The position numbers and the translations under genes were made by a program. Positions 54,135-62,850 of a stretch of DNA of 64,000 bases are shown one piece after another. A model generated the notes under the pieces. That model was not told the origin of the DNA. It saw nothing but the letters and a program-made list of their open reading frames with translations, and did no database searches. The stretch is from Ensifer sp. BR816 (GTDB lineage: Bacteria; Pseudomonadota; Alphaproteobacteria; Rhizobiales; Rhizobiaceae): positions 2,217,830-2,281,829 of the forward strand of contig NZ_KB905370.1 of NCBI RefSeq assembly GCF_000378985.1, read 5' to 3'. The stretch's first letter is position 1. The number at the start of each line of letters is the position of its first letter.

Positions 54135-54713
54135 TCAACCGAAGAGCAGCGCAGCTCCGGCCAGCACGGTGGCGCCGCCGAGCAAACGGGCGAGTGCGCC
54201 GTTGCTCGACAGCCGCCGGAGAGCAATGCCGAGACCAACGCCTATGGCGTGCAGCAATGCGGTCGCGATGACGAATCCCGTCGCGAAAGACCAGGCGCCG
54301 GCCGTACCCAACTCGCCGCCATGGGCATGCCCGTGGAAGAGCGCGAAAACGCCGACGACCGCGGCGGCCGAAGCCGCGTCGAGGCGCACGGCCATCGCGA
54401 CGATCAGCCCGAGGGCGACGACCGAGGCGAGGATTGCCGGCTCGACGAAGGGCAGGGGAACGGCGGCAAGCGCAAGTCCGAAACCGACAGCCATCATGGC
54501 GACGAAGGCGGCGGGGACAGCCCAGAGCGCGCGGCCGCCGATCTGCGCGGCCCAGAGGCCCACGGCGACCATTGCGAGAACATGGTCCGCGCCGAAAAGC
54601 GGATGGGAAAGACCCGCCGCCAGCGAGCCGTGCTCGGCCGGATTGAGATGCGCGACGGCGGGCGCGGCGGAAGCGCCGAGCGCCGCGGTGGCAATGAGCA
54701 TGCGTGTCTTCAT
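54135..54713 (-). CDS. HupE/UreJ family nickel/metal permease
   Basis: 192 residues from the ATG at 54713; longer in-frame readings lack the signal sequence. Signal-peptide-like start MKTRMLIATAALGASAAPAVAHLNP, then the family motif HPLFGADHVLAMVAVGLWAAQ with the His-Pro-x5-Asp-His metal-binding signature, and about six transmembrane helices with a His-rich FHGHAHGGE loop. HupE/UreJ proteins take up nickel or cobalt. No hydrogenase or urease genes are in the window, so it is a free-standing copy. Confidence 0.88.
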   Translation of the reverse strand: MKTRMLIATAALGASAAPAVAHLNPAEHGSLAAGLSHPLFGADHVLAMVAVGLWAAQIGGRALWAVPAAFVAMMAVGFGLALAAVPLPFVEPAILASVVALGLIVAMAVRLDAASAAAVVGVFALFHGHAHGGELGTAGAWSFATGFVIATALLHAIGVGLGIALRRLSSNGALARLLGGATVLAGAALLFG

Positions 54714-54935
54714 TCTGGTCCCCACTTGTCGACAGGCCCGGGAGGCGATCCGTCCGCTTTGATGCGCTGATCTTATGGGGCTTTCGTCCGCTGTCCATAC
54801 GGCATTTGACGGTGGTGGCATTTACCATCGCGACAGCGCTGGTGACCCAATCCGGCCGGCGAAGGACGGTTTGCATTGTCTTCGGCGTCGAGTCGCATTA
54901 TCTGACCTTGAGACATTTCATGAGGAGTCCGGAGC

Positions 54936-55526
54936 ATGCGGATGAACGACGACGACCAGGAAGAAAAGAAGACCGAGCTGCCGCTGGGCAAGGAAACCGA
55001 GGCGAACCTCTTCAAGTCGCGTTCGATTTTCATCTACGGAACGATCACCCAGGAACTGGCGCAGAAGGTCTGCTCGCAGCTCGTGGCGCTCGCTTCGGCC
55101 AGCGACGAAGACATCCGCCTTTTCGTCAACTCGCCGGGCGGACATGTCGAATCGGGCGACAGCATCCACGACATGATCAAGTTCGTGAAGCCGAAGGTCT
55201 GGACGATCGGTACCGGCTGGGTCGCCTCCGCCGGCGCGCTCATCTTTGTCGCTCCGCCGAAGGAGCGGCGGATCTGCCTGCCGAACACCCGCTTCCTGCT
55301 CCACCAACCGTCCGGCGGCACCCGCGGCATGGCCTCGGACATCGAGATCCAGGCACGCGAGATCATCAAGATGAATGAGCGGTTGAACAAGATCTTCTCG
55401 GAAGCGACCGGCCAGCCGGTCGAGAAGATCGCCAAGGATACGGATCGCGATTACTGGCTCGGCGCCGACGAGGCGAAGTCCTACGGGCTCGTCTCGCGGA
55501 TCGTCACCTCCGTCGCAGAAATCTGA
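54936..55526 (+). CDS. clpP: ATP-dependent Clp protease proteolytic subunit (ClpP paralogue)
   Basis: 196 residues from ATG 54936, with GAGGAG eight bases upstream; a second ATG at 54942 also has a GGAG. Catalytic triad visible: Ser98 in GWVASAGAL, His123 in FLLHQPSGG, Asp172 in [12 protein letters not shown]. The N-terminal [27 protein letters not shown] and the GWVASAGA motif (not GMAASMGA) differ from the main ClpP, so this is probably a secondary subunit. No clpX or clpA gene nearby. Confidence 0.92.
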   Translation: MRMNDDDQEEKKTELPLGKETEANLFKSRSIFIYGTITQELAQKVCSQLVALASASDEDIRLFVNSPGGHVESGDSIHDMIKFVKPKVWTIGTGWVASAGALIFVAPPKERRICLPNTRFLLHQPSGGTRGMASDIEIQAREIIKMNERLNKIFSEATGQPVEKIAKDTDRDYWLGADEAKSYGLVSRIVTSVAEI

Positions 55527-55640
55527 TTGGATTTTTCTTCCCGGCGGGGCACCATCCAAGGCACCGGCGGAGACGCCGTTGCCTTTTGTACTTCACAGGG
55601 TGCCCTGGGGCGCAGTGGCGAGCGAACCGGCAGTTGCCCC

Positions 55641-55669
55641 TTGCTCCGGGCCGGCGGGCCGTGTATAGG
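55641..55669 (+). promoter_or_regulatory. Candidate leu promoter
   Basis: TTGCTC (55641-55646), 17 bp, TATAGG (55664-55669), eight bases before the start codon at 55677. Spacing from the -10 box to ATG is the same as for the trp leader. Confidence 0.6.
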
Positions 55670-55676
55670 CACTCCC

Positions 55677-55802
55677 ATGACCAAGGCATACGCGCACAAG
55701 ATCGCAGCGATCTTCTCCGGACACGATCACGATCGTGCCCCTTCGCGTGCCTTTGCCTCGCTTCTTCTTCTCGGTCTTACTCGCGGTTGCCGGGTCCGGT
55801 GA
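55677..55802 (+). CDS. Leucine-rich leader peptide upstream of leuA
   Basis: 41 codons, beginning MTKAYAHKIAAIFSGHD and containing the run SLLLLGL near residues 28-34, five Leu codons in seven. The ATG lies eight bases after a TATAGG box and has no ribosome-binding site, so it should be leaderless like trpL. The position, 152 bp before leuA, and the Leu run suggest a leucine attenuation leader. Downstream lie a GAGGAGC/GCTCCTC stem (55801-55842) and a second stem, GCAATA/TATTGC (55888-55914), but no T-rich tail, so the switch may not be classical termination. Confidence 0.65.
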   Translation: MTKAYAHKIAAIFSGHDHDRAPSRAFASLLLLGLTRGCRVR

Positions 55803-55914
55803 GGAGCGCCCGGCGGCCGAAAAGCCTTGCCGGCAGATTGCTCCTCGAATTCCCAAAGCTGAAACAAAACGCGTCGGCATCAGCCTCGCAATATCGCCCG
55901 TGATCGGCTATTGC
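55801..55914 (+). promoter_or_regulatory. Structured leader between the leu peptide and leuA
   Basis: Stem A: GAGGAGC (55801-55807) with GCTCCTC (55840-55846), enclosing an inner CCGGC/GCCGG stem. Stem B: GCAATA-GCC with GGC-TATTGC at 55888-55914. They lie where attenuator helices would be expected, though neither has a downstream T run. Confidence 0.4.
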
Positions 55915-55953
55915 ATCCGGCAAGCTACGCTCCAGTGACGAAGAGAAGCTGCA

Positions 55954-57663
55954 ATGATTTTGAAATCGCATCCCATCAAGACCGGCATGCCCGAGGCCGC
56001 GGTGAAATATCAGCCCTATCCGCAGGTTGGGCTGCCGGATCGCATCTGGCCGTCCAAGACGATCGACAAGGCGCCGATCTGGTGCTCGGTGGACCTGCGC
56101 GATGGCAACCAGTCGCTGATCGACCCGATGGGTCACGACCGCAAGGCGCGCATGTTTCAGCTCTTGCTCGACATGGGCTTCAAGGAAATCGAGATTGGCT
56201 TCCCTTCGGCCTCGCAGACCGACTTCGATTTCGCCCGCTGGTGCATCGAGGAGGGCAATGTCGCCGAAGATGTCTCGCTGCAGGTGCTGGTGCAGTGCCG
56301 ACCGGAGCTGATCACCCGGACCTTCGAGGCGCTTCAGGGCGCCCATAGGCCGATCGTGCATTTCTACAATTCGACGAGCGAGCTGCAGCGCCGCGTCGTC
56401 TTCGGCAAGGACGTCGCCGGCATCAAGCAGATCGCCACCGACGCCGCCAAGATGATCACCGAGATGGCTGCCAAGGCCGGCGGCGGCTACCGTTTCGAAT
56501 ATTCGCCGGAGAGCTTCACCGGCACCGAACTGGAAGTTGCACTAGAGATCTGCAACGCGGTCACCGAGATCGTCAAGCCGACGCCGGACAACAAGCTGAT
56601 CCTCAACCTGCCCTCGACCGTCGAGATGGCGACGCCGAACGTCTATGCCGACCAGATCGAATGGATGTGCCGCAACCTCGACAATCGCGAGAACCTGATC
56701 ATTTCGCTGCATCCGCACAACGATCGCGGCACCGGCATCGCCGCCACGGAACTGGGCTTGATGGCCGGCGCCGATCGCGTCGAAGGCACGCTTTTCGGCA
56801 ATGGCGAGCGCACCGGCAATGTCGACGTGGTGACGCTGGCGCTCAACATGTTCACCCAGGGCATCGATCCGAAACTCGACTGCTCGGATATCGAGCGCAT
56901 CAAGGAAGTCTACGAATATTCGAACCAGATGGTCATTCCGGAGCGCCATCCCTACGTCGGCGAACTGGTCTATACGGCCTTCTCCGGCTCGCATCAGGAT
57001 GCGATCAACAAGGGCATGAAGGCGATCAAGACCGCCAACAAGCCGCTGTGGGAGGTCCCGTACCTGCCGATAGATCCGCGCGACGTCGGCCGCTCCTACG
57101 AGGCGATCATCCGCATCAACTCGCAGTCGGGCAAGGGCGGCATCGCCTATATCCTGCAGGAGGATTACGGCATCAACCTGCCGCGCAACCTGCAGGTGGA
57201 GTTCCGCGAAGACATTCAGCGCATCACCGACCAGGAGGGCAAGGAGCTTCCCTCGAAGCGCATCCATCAGCGCTTCCTGGAGCGCTATGTCGAACAGCCG
57301 GGCGCGCGCATCAGGTTCGTCGATCACCACACCTATCCGGTCGGCGAGCACAAGGGCGTGCGGGTTGTCGCCGCCGAGATCACCGACAACGGCGAGACCA
57401 AGCGGATCGAAGGCAAGGGCACCGGTCCGATCGACGGCTTCATCAATGCGCTGTCGATCTATCTCGGCATCGAACTCTCGGTCGCGGACTATTCCGAGCA
57501 CTCGCTGCAGCACGGCTCGAATGCTGCCGCCATCGCATATGTGGAGGTCGAGTATCCGGGCGGCACGCTGTTCGGCGCCGGCATCAATACCAACATCGTC
57601 GCAGCCTCGCTCGAAGCGATCGTCTCGGCCGCCAACCGGGTGTTGGAGATGACCGGCAAATAA
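55954..57663 (+). CDS. leuA: 2-isopropylmalate synthase (LeuA type 2)
   Basis: 569 residues, the length of LeuA type 2. First enzyme of leucine biosynthesis, condensing acetyl-CoA with 2-oxoisovalerate. The HMGL-like TIM barrel carries WCSVDLRDGNQSLIDPM near residue 43 with the catalytic Arg/Asp, LHPHNDRGTGIA near 252 (metal-binding His-x-His) and GNGERTGNVDVVTLALN near 287, followed by a C-terminal leucine-sensing domain (from about 440). AGAGAAG precedes the ATG. Probably regulated by the upstream leader peptide. Confidence 0.97.
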   Translation: MILKSHPIKTGMPEAAVKYQPYPQVGLPDRIWPSKTIDKAPIWCSVDLRDGNQSLIDPMGHDRKARMFQLLLDMGFKEIEIGFPSASQTDFDFARWCIEEGNVAEDVSLQVLVQCRPELITRTFEALQGAHRPIVHFYNSTSELQRRVVFGKDVAGIKQIATDAAKMITEMAAKAGGGYRFEYSPESFTGTELEVALEICNAVTEIVKPTPDNKLILNLPSTVEMATPNVYADQIEWMCRNLDNRENLIISLHPHNDRGTGIAATELGLMAGADRVEGTLFGNGERTGNVDVVTLALNMFTQGIDPKLDCSDIERIKEVYEYSNQMVIPERHPYVGELVYTAFSGSHQDAINKGMKAIKTANKPLWEVPYLPIDPRDVGRSYEAIIRINSQSGKGGIAYILQEDYGINLPRNLQVEFREDIQRITDQEGKELPSKRIHQRFLERYVEQPGARIRFVDHHTYPVGEHKGVRVVAAEITDNGETKRIEGKGTGPIDGFINALSIYLGIELSVADYSEHSLQHGSNAAAIAYVEVEYPGGTLFGAGINTNIVAASLEAIVSAANRVLEMTGK

Positions 57664-57718
57664 GCTCGGCCGGGAGCCGGCAAACCGTGGCCGAAGGCTG
57701 CGCGCGCTGCGATTGCCA

Positions 57719-57828
57719 CTCGCCCTGACCCTCTCTCCGCAAGCGGGGAGAGGGGGCCTGCAGCAGTGAGGCACGTCACTTTCGCCTCGCTTGCGGGAAG
57801 AAAGGCGGCCGGCCAGGCCGGATGAGGG
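57719..57828. repeat. RIME-type repeat downstream of leuA
   Basis: CTCGCCCTGACCCTCTCTCC at the left and GGCCGGATGAGGGGC at the right bracket internal stems CTCTCTCCGC/GCGGGGAGAG and CTCGCTTGCGGG-type blocks. The block order matches the Rhizobium intergenic mosaic element family. It lies between convergent leuA and the anti-sigma gene. Confidence 0.7.
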
Positions 57829-57848
57829 GCAGAAACCGCGACTCCGAG

Positions 57849-58676
57849 TCAGATGACGGCAGCTACCGTTTGCGCCAGATCCTGCAATTCGGCGGCCGAG
57901 GACGGCCCGACGAAGACGAAGGAGGCGCCCTCCTTTTGCCAGGAGACGAATCCGAGATCGCCGCGAATGGTTTCGCTGAGCTCGGCCGTCCCCGCGCCAT
58001 CGCCGCCTCGTAGGAAACAGATGGCGAAGATCTCGCCTTCCTGGTCACGGTAGACGAGCTGGGCCACCGGCTTTCCATTCGCGACCAGCAGCCTTGCGCC
58101 CACGAAGGCGAGCCCCTTACGCGCGAGATCGGGCACCTTGAACGGAACGCCGACGCTGGACGTCAGCCAACGTTCTATCTCGCCCGCCTGAGCGGCCGGT
58201 ACCTCGACAAGATGCGCCTTCTGACGCGAATAGATGCGGTGGTAGTCGGCAATCTCGTTGATCCAGGGGCTTGCGGCGGTCTCGATCACCGGGTCGACGA
58301 AATTGGTCGTGCTGCCCAGAATGAACCCCGCGATCCCTCCCGCAAGCACCAGGCCTACCGATGCGGCCACCAGGCGTGGCAAGATCCGGACGCTTCGCTT
58401 GGGAAGGTTCGACGTCGTCACCCGCTCCAGTTTCGGGTTGATGCCAGGTCCCTGCTTGATCTGCCGCACCAATGCCAGCGGCACCGGGTCGTGAAGAAAA
58501 TCCTCGAACGCCCTGTTGCCGAATGCGCTGCCTGCCCGCAGTTTATCGAGCAGCCTCCTGGCGTCGTCATCGCGCGCCAAAAGGGCGTCGAGCTCGGACC
58601 TTTCCGCCTCGCCAAGTTCGCCATCGATATAGGCGGACAACCGCACTTCGAGCGCCAGCCCCTTCGTCTGCTGCAA
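57849..58676 (-). CDS. Anti-sigma factor (transmembrane)
   Basis: 275 residues. The N-terminal ASD-like region (LEVRLSAYIDGELGEAERSELDALLARDDDARRLLDKLR) is the pattern of anti-sigma factors. One transmembrane helix at about 98-121 (ILPRLVAASVGLVLAGGIAGFILG) separates it from a periplasmic domain of about 155 residues. It starts 3 bp after the sigma gene, so they are cotranscribed, and it should hold that sigma factor inactive at the membrane until a periplasmic signal arrives. Zinc-binding His/Cys ligands of the ZAS type are not evident. Confidence 0.85.
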   Translation of the reverse strand: MQQTKGLALEVRLSAYIDGELGEAERSELDALLARDDDARRLLDKLRAGSAFGNRAFEDFLHDPVPLALVRQIKQGPGINPKLERVTTSNLPKRSVRILPRLVAASVGLVLAGGIAGFILGSTTNFVDPVIETAASPWINEIADYHRIYSRQKAHLVEVPAAQAGEIERWLTSSVGVPFKVPDLARKGLAFVGARLLVANGKPVAQLVYRDQEGEIFAICFLRGGDGAGTAELSETIRGDLGFVSWQKEGASFVFVGPSSAAELQDLAQTVAAVI

Positions 58677-58679
58677 CGG

Positions 58680-59198
58680 TCAGGCCCTCCTTTCGGTATC
58701 CTCGGACAACATCGCCGCAAGCCGCAGGCGGGCCGTCGAAAGCCTGCTCATCACCGTGCCGATCGGGATGCCGAGGATCGTTGCCGCCTCGCGGTAGCTG
58801 TGGCCCTCGACATTGACCAGCAGGAAGACGCTCGCCAGTCCCTCCGGCATGGAAAGGATCATCTCCTGCAGCTGATTGGCATAGACGGCTTTCTCGGCGG
58901 TGGCTTCGACATTCAGCGTGTCCTGATCGTATATGTCGACCATGCCGCCAGTGCCGCGGACCTTGCGCTTACGAACCTCGTCCACCCAGAGATTGCGTGT
59001 CATGGCGTAGATCCAGCTCTCCAGCCGGCTCTCGCCGTTCCAAAGGTGGCTGCGGCTGATCGCCCGCTCGCAAACCTCCTGGACGAGGTCATCGGCATCG
59101 TTGGCATTGCGCGTCAGCGTCATCGCGAAGCGGCGCAATTTGGGCAGCAGGCTGACCAAATCCCGTCTGAAATCCTTCATCTCTGCCGCTGGGCGCAT
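58680..59198 (-). CDS. ECF sigma factor
   Basis: 172 residues with sigma2 (RRFAMTLTRNANDADDLVQEVCERAISRSHLWNGESRLESWIYAMTRNLWVDEVRKRK) and sigma4 (SMPEGLASVFLLVNVEGHSYREAATILGIPIGTVMSRLSTARLRL). The start at 59198 has GGAAGAG before it; a second ATG at 59180 is possible. Its gene precedes the membrane anti-sigma gene. About 100 bp upstream lies a symmetric GGAAC-N15-CGTT palindrome, a likely autoregulated promoter. The target stress is unknown. Confidence 0.9.
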   Translation of the reverse strand: MRPAAEMKDFRRDLVSLLPKLRRFAMTLTRNANDADDLVQEVCERAISRSHLWNGESRLESWIYAMTRNLWVDEVRKRKVRGTGGMVDIYDQDTLNVEATAEKAVYANQLQEMILSMPEGLASVFLLVNVEGHSYREAATILGIPIGTVMSRLSTARLRLAAMLSEDTERRA

Positions 59199-59295
59199 TT
59201 CTCTTCCAGTGAGACGTGCCGGATCATCCGTCTATTCGCCATGCGAAGGCACGGCCCATGATATGAAACTTGATCCGAAGTCTGCAAGGGAAGAG

Positions 59296-59325
59296 CCGGA
59301 ACGCAAAGAGTTTTTTGCGTTCCGG
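59296..59325. promoter_or_regulatory. Palindromic ECF-type promoter and hairpin upstream of the sigma gene
   Basis: CCGGAACGCAAA (59296-59307) and TTTGCGTTCCGG (59314-59325) form a perfect 12-bp inverted repeat with a 6-nt spacer. It contains GGAAC-N15-CGTT (59298-59321) on the + strand and, by symmetry, the same motif on the - strand, toward the sigma gene. That resembles ECF promoters with a GGAAC -35 and CGTT -10, with a spacer one base short. Confidence 0.45.
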
Positions 59326-59387
59326 ATCCGGATTTTCCGGGGGCTGCTGCACGGCGCTCCTCAGATATCATCCTTGCCGCACGGCCG

Positions 59388-59936
59388 TCAGTATTGACGT
59401 ACACCTCCGAGAGACTGGAGCAGTGCCCTGTATGCCCACGTGCCTTCGCCGCCGCGATCGCGGATTTCGACGAGCTGCACGCGCGCTTCCTCGACCCGTC
59501 CCTGTTCGACCAGAGCCTGTCCCATATAGGAGCGCGCGAGAATGTAGTTCTCGTCGGCCTGAAGTGCACGCTTGTAGTATTGCATGCCGAGTTCCATGCG
59601 CCCGGCCTTGCGATTGGCGTAGCCGAGGTAATTCAGGACGCGAGCGCTTCTCTGCTCCTTCATGGCGCCCAAAACCTTGATCGCATTCTCGTATTGGCCG
59701 GCATAGGCGAGCTCACGTGCCGCGTCGAACAGGATATCGTCGCCGAGGTCGCTCCGCTTCGCTTCGACGCATCTGTTCCTCTTGGCGTCCCAGACCTTGC
59801 CGTCCTTGCACTGGGTGCTCGTCTTCGTCTTCTTCGGCGGTGCGCTGGTATCATCACCGACGGCCCATGCCGCTTGGCCCGCCATTGAGGCAGCAAAGGC
59901 CGCAAGGGTGAAGAGAACTACCTTTCGGTTCATCAT
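59388..59936 (-). CDS. Secreted TPR protein
   Basis: 182 residues with a signal peptide (MMNRKVVLFTLAAFAASMAGQAAWA). Then a short region with two Cys (QCKDGKVWDAKRNRCVEA), probably a disulfide, and TPR-like repeats from about residue 68 (LGDDILFDAARELAYAGQYENAIKVLGAMK and VLNYLGYANRKAGRMELGMQYYKRALQADENY). A periplasmic adaptor of unknown partner. It is transcribed toward the ECF sigma gene, 189 bp away, with a possible sigma promoter between, so it may not be in the same unit. Confidence 0.82.
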   Translation of the reverse strand: MMNRKVVLFTLAAFAASMAGQAAWAVGDDTSAPPKKTKTSTQCKDGKVWDAKRNRCVEAKRSDLGDDILFDAARELAYAGQYENAIKVLGAMKEQRSARVLNYLGYANRKAGRMELGMQYYKRALQADENYILARSYMGQALVEQGRVEEARVQLVEIRDRGGEGTWAYRALLQSLGGVRQY

Positions 59937-60085
59937 GCGTGTCTCCTGTGAACATCGCGGTGGACGCTGACCGGCCGACGCAGGTGTCGCTCCGGCGGCT
60001 GTTGACCTCCCAACGCGAAATAGACGCCGGAGCCTTGCCGATTATTCGGCGGGCATCGAAAAAATCTCTTTCGCTCAGCATTCGC

Positions 60086-60994
60086 TCAAGGGTGGAACTG
60101 GGTCGTTTCGGCAAGCGTGACGGTCTTGGCGTCCGCACCGAGGGCGTAGCGATCGCGGGTCAGCGTCCAGGCGCCCGGTTCACCTCCGATCGAGAAGAGG
60201 TTGTAGGCGGCGACCGGCTTGCTGCCGCCCGGGCCCTGTGAGGCGGAGGCGATGCCGACGACCGGCACCGGCGCCGGATGTCCTCTGAGCCAATAGACCG
60301 TGTTGAAATGGGTGTGGCCGTGGATCACCAATTCGGCACCGCCCGACGAGATGGTCGCGGCGAAGCGGCGGATGCCGATCATGCGCTTGTGCATGGATGT
60401 CGCGCCGCGGATCGGCGGATGATGGATCATGACGACCCGGAACAGGCCGGCCTCGCCGGCTGCGCGCAACAGGTTGACCGTGGCGCGCGCCTGACGCGGG
60501 CCGAAATAGCCGCTGGCTGCGAAGGGGGGCGTGGCCACCGCCGTCGAGCAGCCGATGAGGGCGACCGAGCCACGCACCCGCATGTAGGGAAAGCAGTGGT
60601 GATCCTTCATCCATCCGGACGGTCCGCCGTCATCGCGCATATAGGGATACCAGGCGCGCGCCGTCTTTTCGTAGGCGCCCGGAACATAGGCGTCGTGATT
60701 GCCCGGCACGATGGAAATGTTCTGCGGGTCGCCCGCCTCGGCGAGCCATTCGGTAACCACTTCGATCTCCCGGGAGGAGGCGAGGTTCACGAGATCACCG
60801 GTGATCGCCAGGTGGTCCGGGTCGCGTTTTTCGATGTCGTCCATCAGGCATTCGAGCGTGCCCGGAAAGAGGTGGTGCGCCCGGTTCCTGTGCCAATTGA
60901 CGAAGCCGGTGATGCGCTTGGAAGCGAGCTCGCGAAACGACAGGTCAGGCAGGGGGCCGAGATGGACGTCAGAAATATGCGCAAGTTTGAACAT
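60086..60994 (-). CDS. Metallophosphoesterase
   Basis: 302 residues of the calcineurin-like phosphoesterase superfamily: DVHL near residue 9 (metal ligands), GDLVN near 66, GNHD near 98, HHPP near 191 and GHTHFN near 225, all five conserved blocks in order. It lies alone between convergent and divergent neighbours. The substrate is unknown; cyclic nucleotide or nucleotide diphosphate phosphodiesterase activities are common in the family. Confidence 0.88.
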   Translation of the reverse strand: MFKLAHISDVHLGPLPDLSFRELASKRITGFVNWHRNRAHHLFPGTLECLMDDIEKRDPDHLAITGDLVNLASSREIEVVTEWLAEAGDPQNISIVPGNHDAYVPGAYEKTARAWYPYMRDDGGPSGWMKDHHCFPYMRVRGSVALIGCSTAVATPPFAASGYFGPRQARATVNLLRAAGEAGLFRVVMIHHPPIRGATSMHKRMIGIRRFAATISSGGAELVIHGHTHFNTVYWLRGHPAPVPVVGIASASQGPGGSKPVAAYNLFSIGGEPGAWTLTRDRYALGADAKTVTLAETTQFHP

Positions 60995-61124
60995 CGCGTC
61001 GGTCTAGCGCATATTCGGCGGCAGGGGAATCACTTGTATGGGTTATCCCGACGCGGCGGCGCAGGCCCAATCAGACGTCACCCGGGTTGCTGCCGCATAA
61101 TGAGTTGCCGCGAAGGAGAAACCC

Positions 61125-61613
61125 ATGGACCAGCACCGCCCGCAAGAGGTGCGCAACTGGCTCTGGCCCCTGGCGCGGCTTGCTCACATGTACTTTGCCG
61201 TGTCGCGCGGCATGACGCTTGGCGTGCGGGCAGCCTGCTTCGATGAGGAGGGTCGGGTGTTCCTCGTCAAGCATTCCTATTTGCCCGGCTGGCACTTGCC
61301 CGGCGGGGGCGTCGACCGGCGCGAGACGGCGGTCGACGGGCTCGTCCGCGAACTCCGGGAGGAAGGCAATCTGGAACTGAGTGCGCCGCCGCTGCTCGTG
61401 CAGGTCTACTACAACCCCGGAACCAGCAAGCGCGATCATGTCGTCTTCTTCCGCTGCGACGGCGTTCGCCAGGAAAAGCCGAAAGTTGCAGACCTGGAAA
61501 TCGCCGCCGCCTGCTTTTTCCCGCTCGACGGCCTGCCCGCGGACGTGACGCCGGCGACGCGCCGCAGGCTTGCCGAACTCGCCGGAACGGCGATGCCGGA
61601 TACCGTCTGGTAA
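61125..61613 (+). CDS. Nudix hydrolase
   Basis: 162 residues, ATG with AAGGAG six bases upstream. The Nudix box spans residues 61-83, GGVDRRETAVDGLVRELREEGNL, and fits GX5EX7REUXEEXGU except that the late Gly is Asn82. The ligand Glu residues of the REXXEE core are kept, so activity is likely. Such enzymes cleave nucleoside diphosphate derivatives; substrate unknown. Convergent with the glutathionyl-hydroquinone reductase gene with only one base between stops. Confidence 0.88.
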   Translation: MDQHRPQEVRNWLWPLARLAHMYFAVSRGMTLGVRAACFDEEGRVFLVKHSYLPGWHLPGGGVDRRETAVDGLVRELREEGNLELSAPPLLVQVYYNPGTSKRDHVVFFRCDGVRQEKPKVADLEIAAACFFPLDGLPADVTPATRRRLAELAGTAMPDTVW

Positions 61614-61614
61614 T

Positions 61615-62592
61615 CTAAAGCTTGTCGCGCCCGTGCGGCGCCTGAAGATCGAACTCAGGTCCGACGGGGACGATGCCGGTCGGATTGATCATCCTGTGGC
61701 TGCGGTAATAGTGCTCCTTGATGTGGTGCATGTTGACGGTCCCTGCGACGCCCGGCACCTGATAGAGGTCGCGCAGATAGCCCTGCAGGTTCGGATAGTC
61801 GGCGATCCGGCGGATATTGCACTTGAAGTGGCCGACATAGACCGGATCGAAGCGCAGAAGTGTCGTGAAAAGGCGCCAGTCCGCCTCTGTCAAACGGTCG
61901 CCGAATAGGTAGCGTTGCGCAGCGAGGCGGCTCTCCAGTTCGTCCAGCATGGCGAACAGGGCCGTGACGCTTTCCGCATAAGCCTCCTGGCGCGTGGCGA
62001 AGCCGGCCTTGTAGACGCCATTGTTGACCTTGTCGTAGATGCGGGCGTTCAGCGCGTCGATTTCTTCCCTGAGATCCGCCGGATAGAAGTCCGCCGTCGA
62101 GCCGGTAAGATTGTTGAAGGCGGAATTGAACATGCGGATGATTTCGGCGGACTCGTTGGAGACGATCGTGTCCTTCTTCTTGTCCCAGAGCACCGGTACG
62201 GTGACGCGGCCGGAATAGTTGGAGTCGGCGCGTGCGTAGACCTGCCACAGGGCCTTGGAGGCGAAGAGGTGATCGACGGTGCCGCCGTTCTCGCCCTTGA
62301 ATTCCCAGCCGTTTTCCAGCATCAGCGGATCGACGACGGAGAGCGGGATCAATTCATCAAGCTTCTTCAGCTTGCGGAAGATCAGCGTGCGATGCGCCCA
62401 GGGGCAGGCAAGCGACACATAGAGATGGTAACGATCGGCCTCGGCCTTGAAGCCGCCTTCGCCGGACGGGCCCGGTGAACCGTCGGCGGTGACCCAATTG
62501 CGGAATTGCGACACGCTGCGCTTGAAATGCCCGTTGGTTTCCACGGTATCGTACCAGACGTCCTGCCAGACGCCGTCCACCAGCCTGCCCAT
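61615..62592 (-). CDS. Glutathionyl-hydroquinone reductase (omega-like GST)
   Basis: 325 residues from ATG 62592. The active-site ACPWAHR motif with the catalytic Cys is near residue 63, following YHLYVSLACPW. An N-terminal WVTADGSPGPSGEGGFKAEADRYHLY lead and the C-terminal GST helical domain (RYLFGDRLTEADWRLFTTLLRFDPVYVGHFKCN) match the Xi-class GS-hydroquinone reductases (PcpF/YqjG/ECM4), which reduce glutathionyl-quinones. Cytoplasmic. The start has AGGA about ten bases upstream, somewhat weak. Confidence 0.9.
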   Translation of the reverse strand: MGRLVDGVWQDVWYDTVETNGHFKRSVSQFRNWVTADGSPGPSGEGGFKAEADRYHLYVSLACPWAHRTLIFRKLKKLDELIPLSVVDPLMLENGWEFKGENGGTVDHLFASKALWQVYARADSNYSGRVTVPVLWDKKKDTIVSNESAEIIRMFNSAFNNLTGSTADFYPADLREEIDALNARIYDKVNNGVYKAGFATRQEAYAESVTALFAMLDELESRLAAQRYLFGDRLTEADWRLFTTLLRFDPVYVGHFKCNIRRIADYPNLQGYLRDLYQVPGVAGTVNMHHIKEHYYRSHRMINPTGIVPVGPEFDLQAPHGRDKL

Positions 62593-62850
62593 GAACGTGA
62601 TCCTTCCTGTTCTTTCCAACTCGATAGATAAGGCGCGATCGCCGCGCCGATAGGGGTGAAATTCGGAACAGTGCGTTTTAGGCTTTGACGGTCGGCGATT
62701 TTCTGCTATCGGCGATCCGAAGCTTTTTTCACTCTTGGAAACGATCTGGTCATGATCCTGTCGGGAAGCCTGCGACGACGCTGATGCTGCAAACGCCCCT
62801 TTAGGGCGCGCCATCCCTATTGTCTGTTCGCTTGCCGGTTCTCGACATCC

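Noticed and set aside
55888-55914. Second stem (GCAATA/TATTGC) as a terminator of the leu leader
   Set aside because: No T run follows it, so a classical terminator is not supported; kept only as part of the structured leader.
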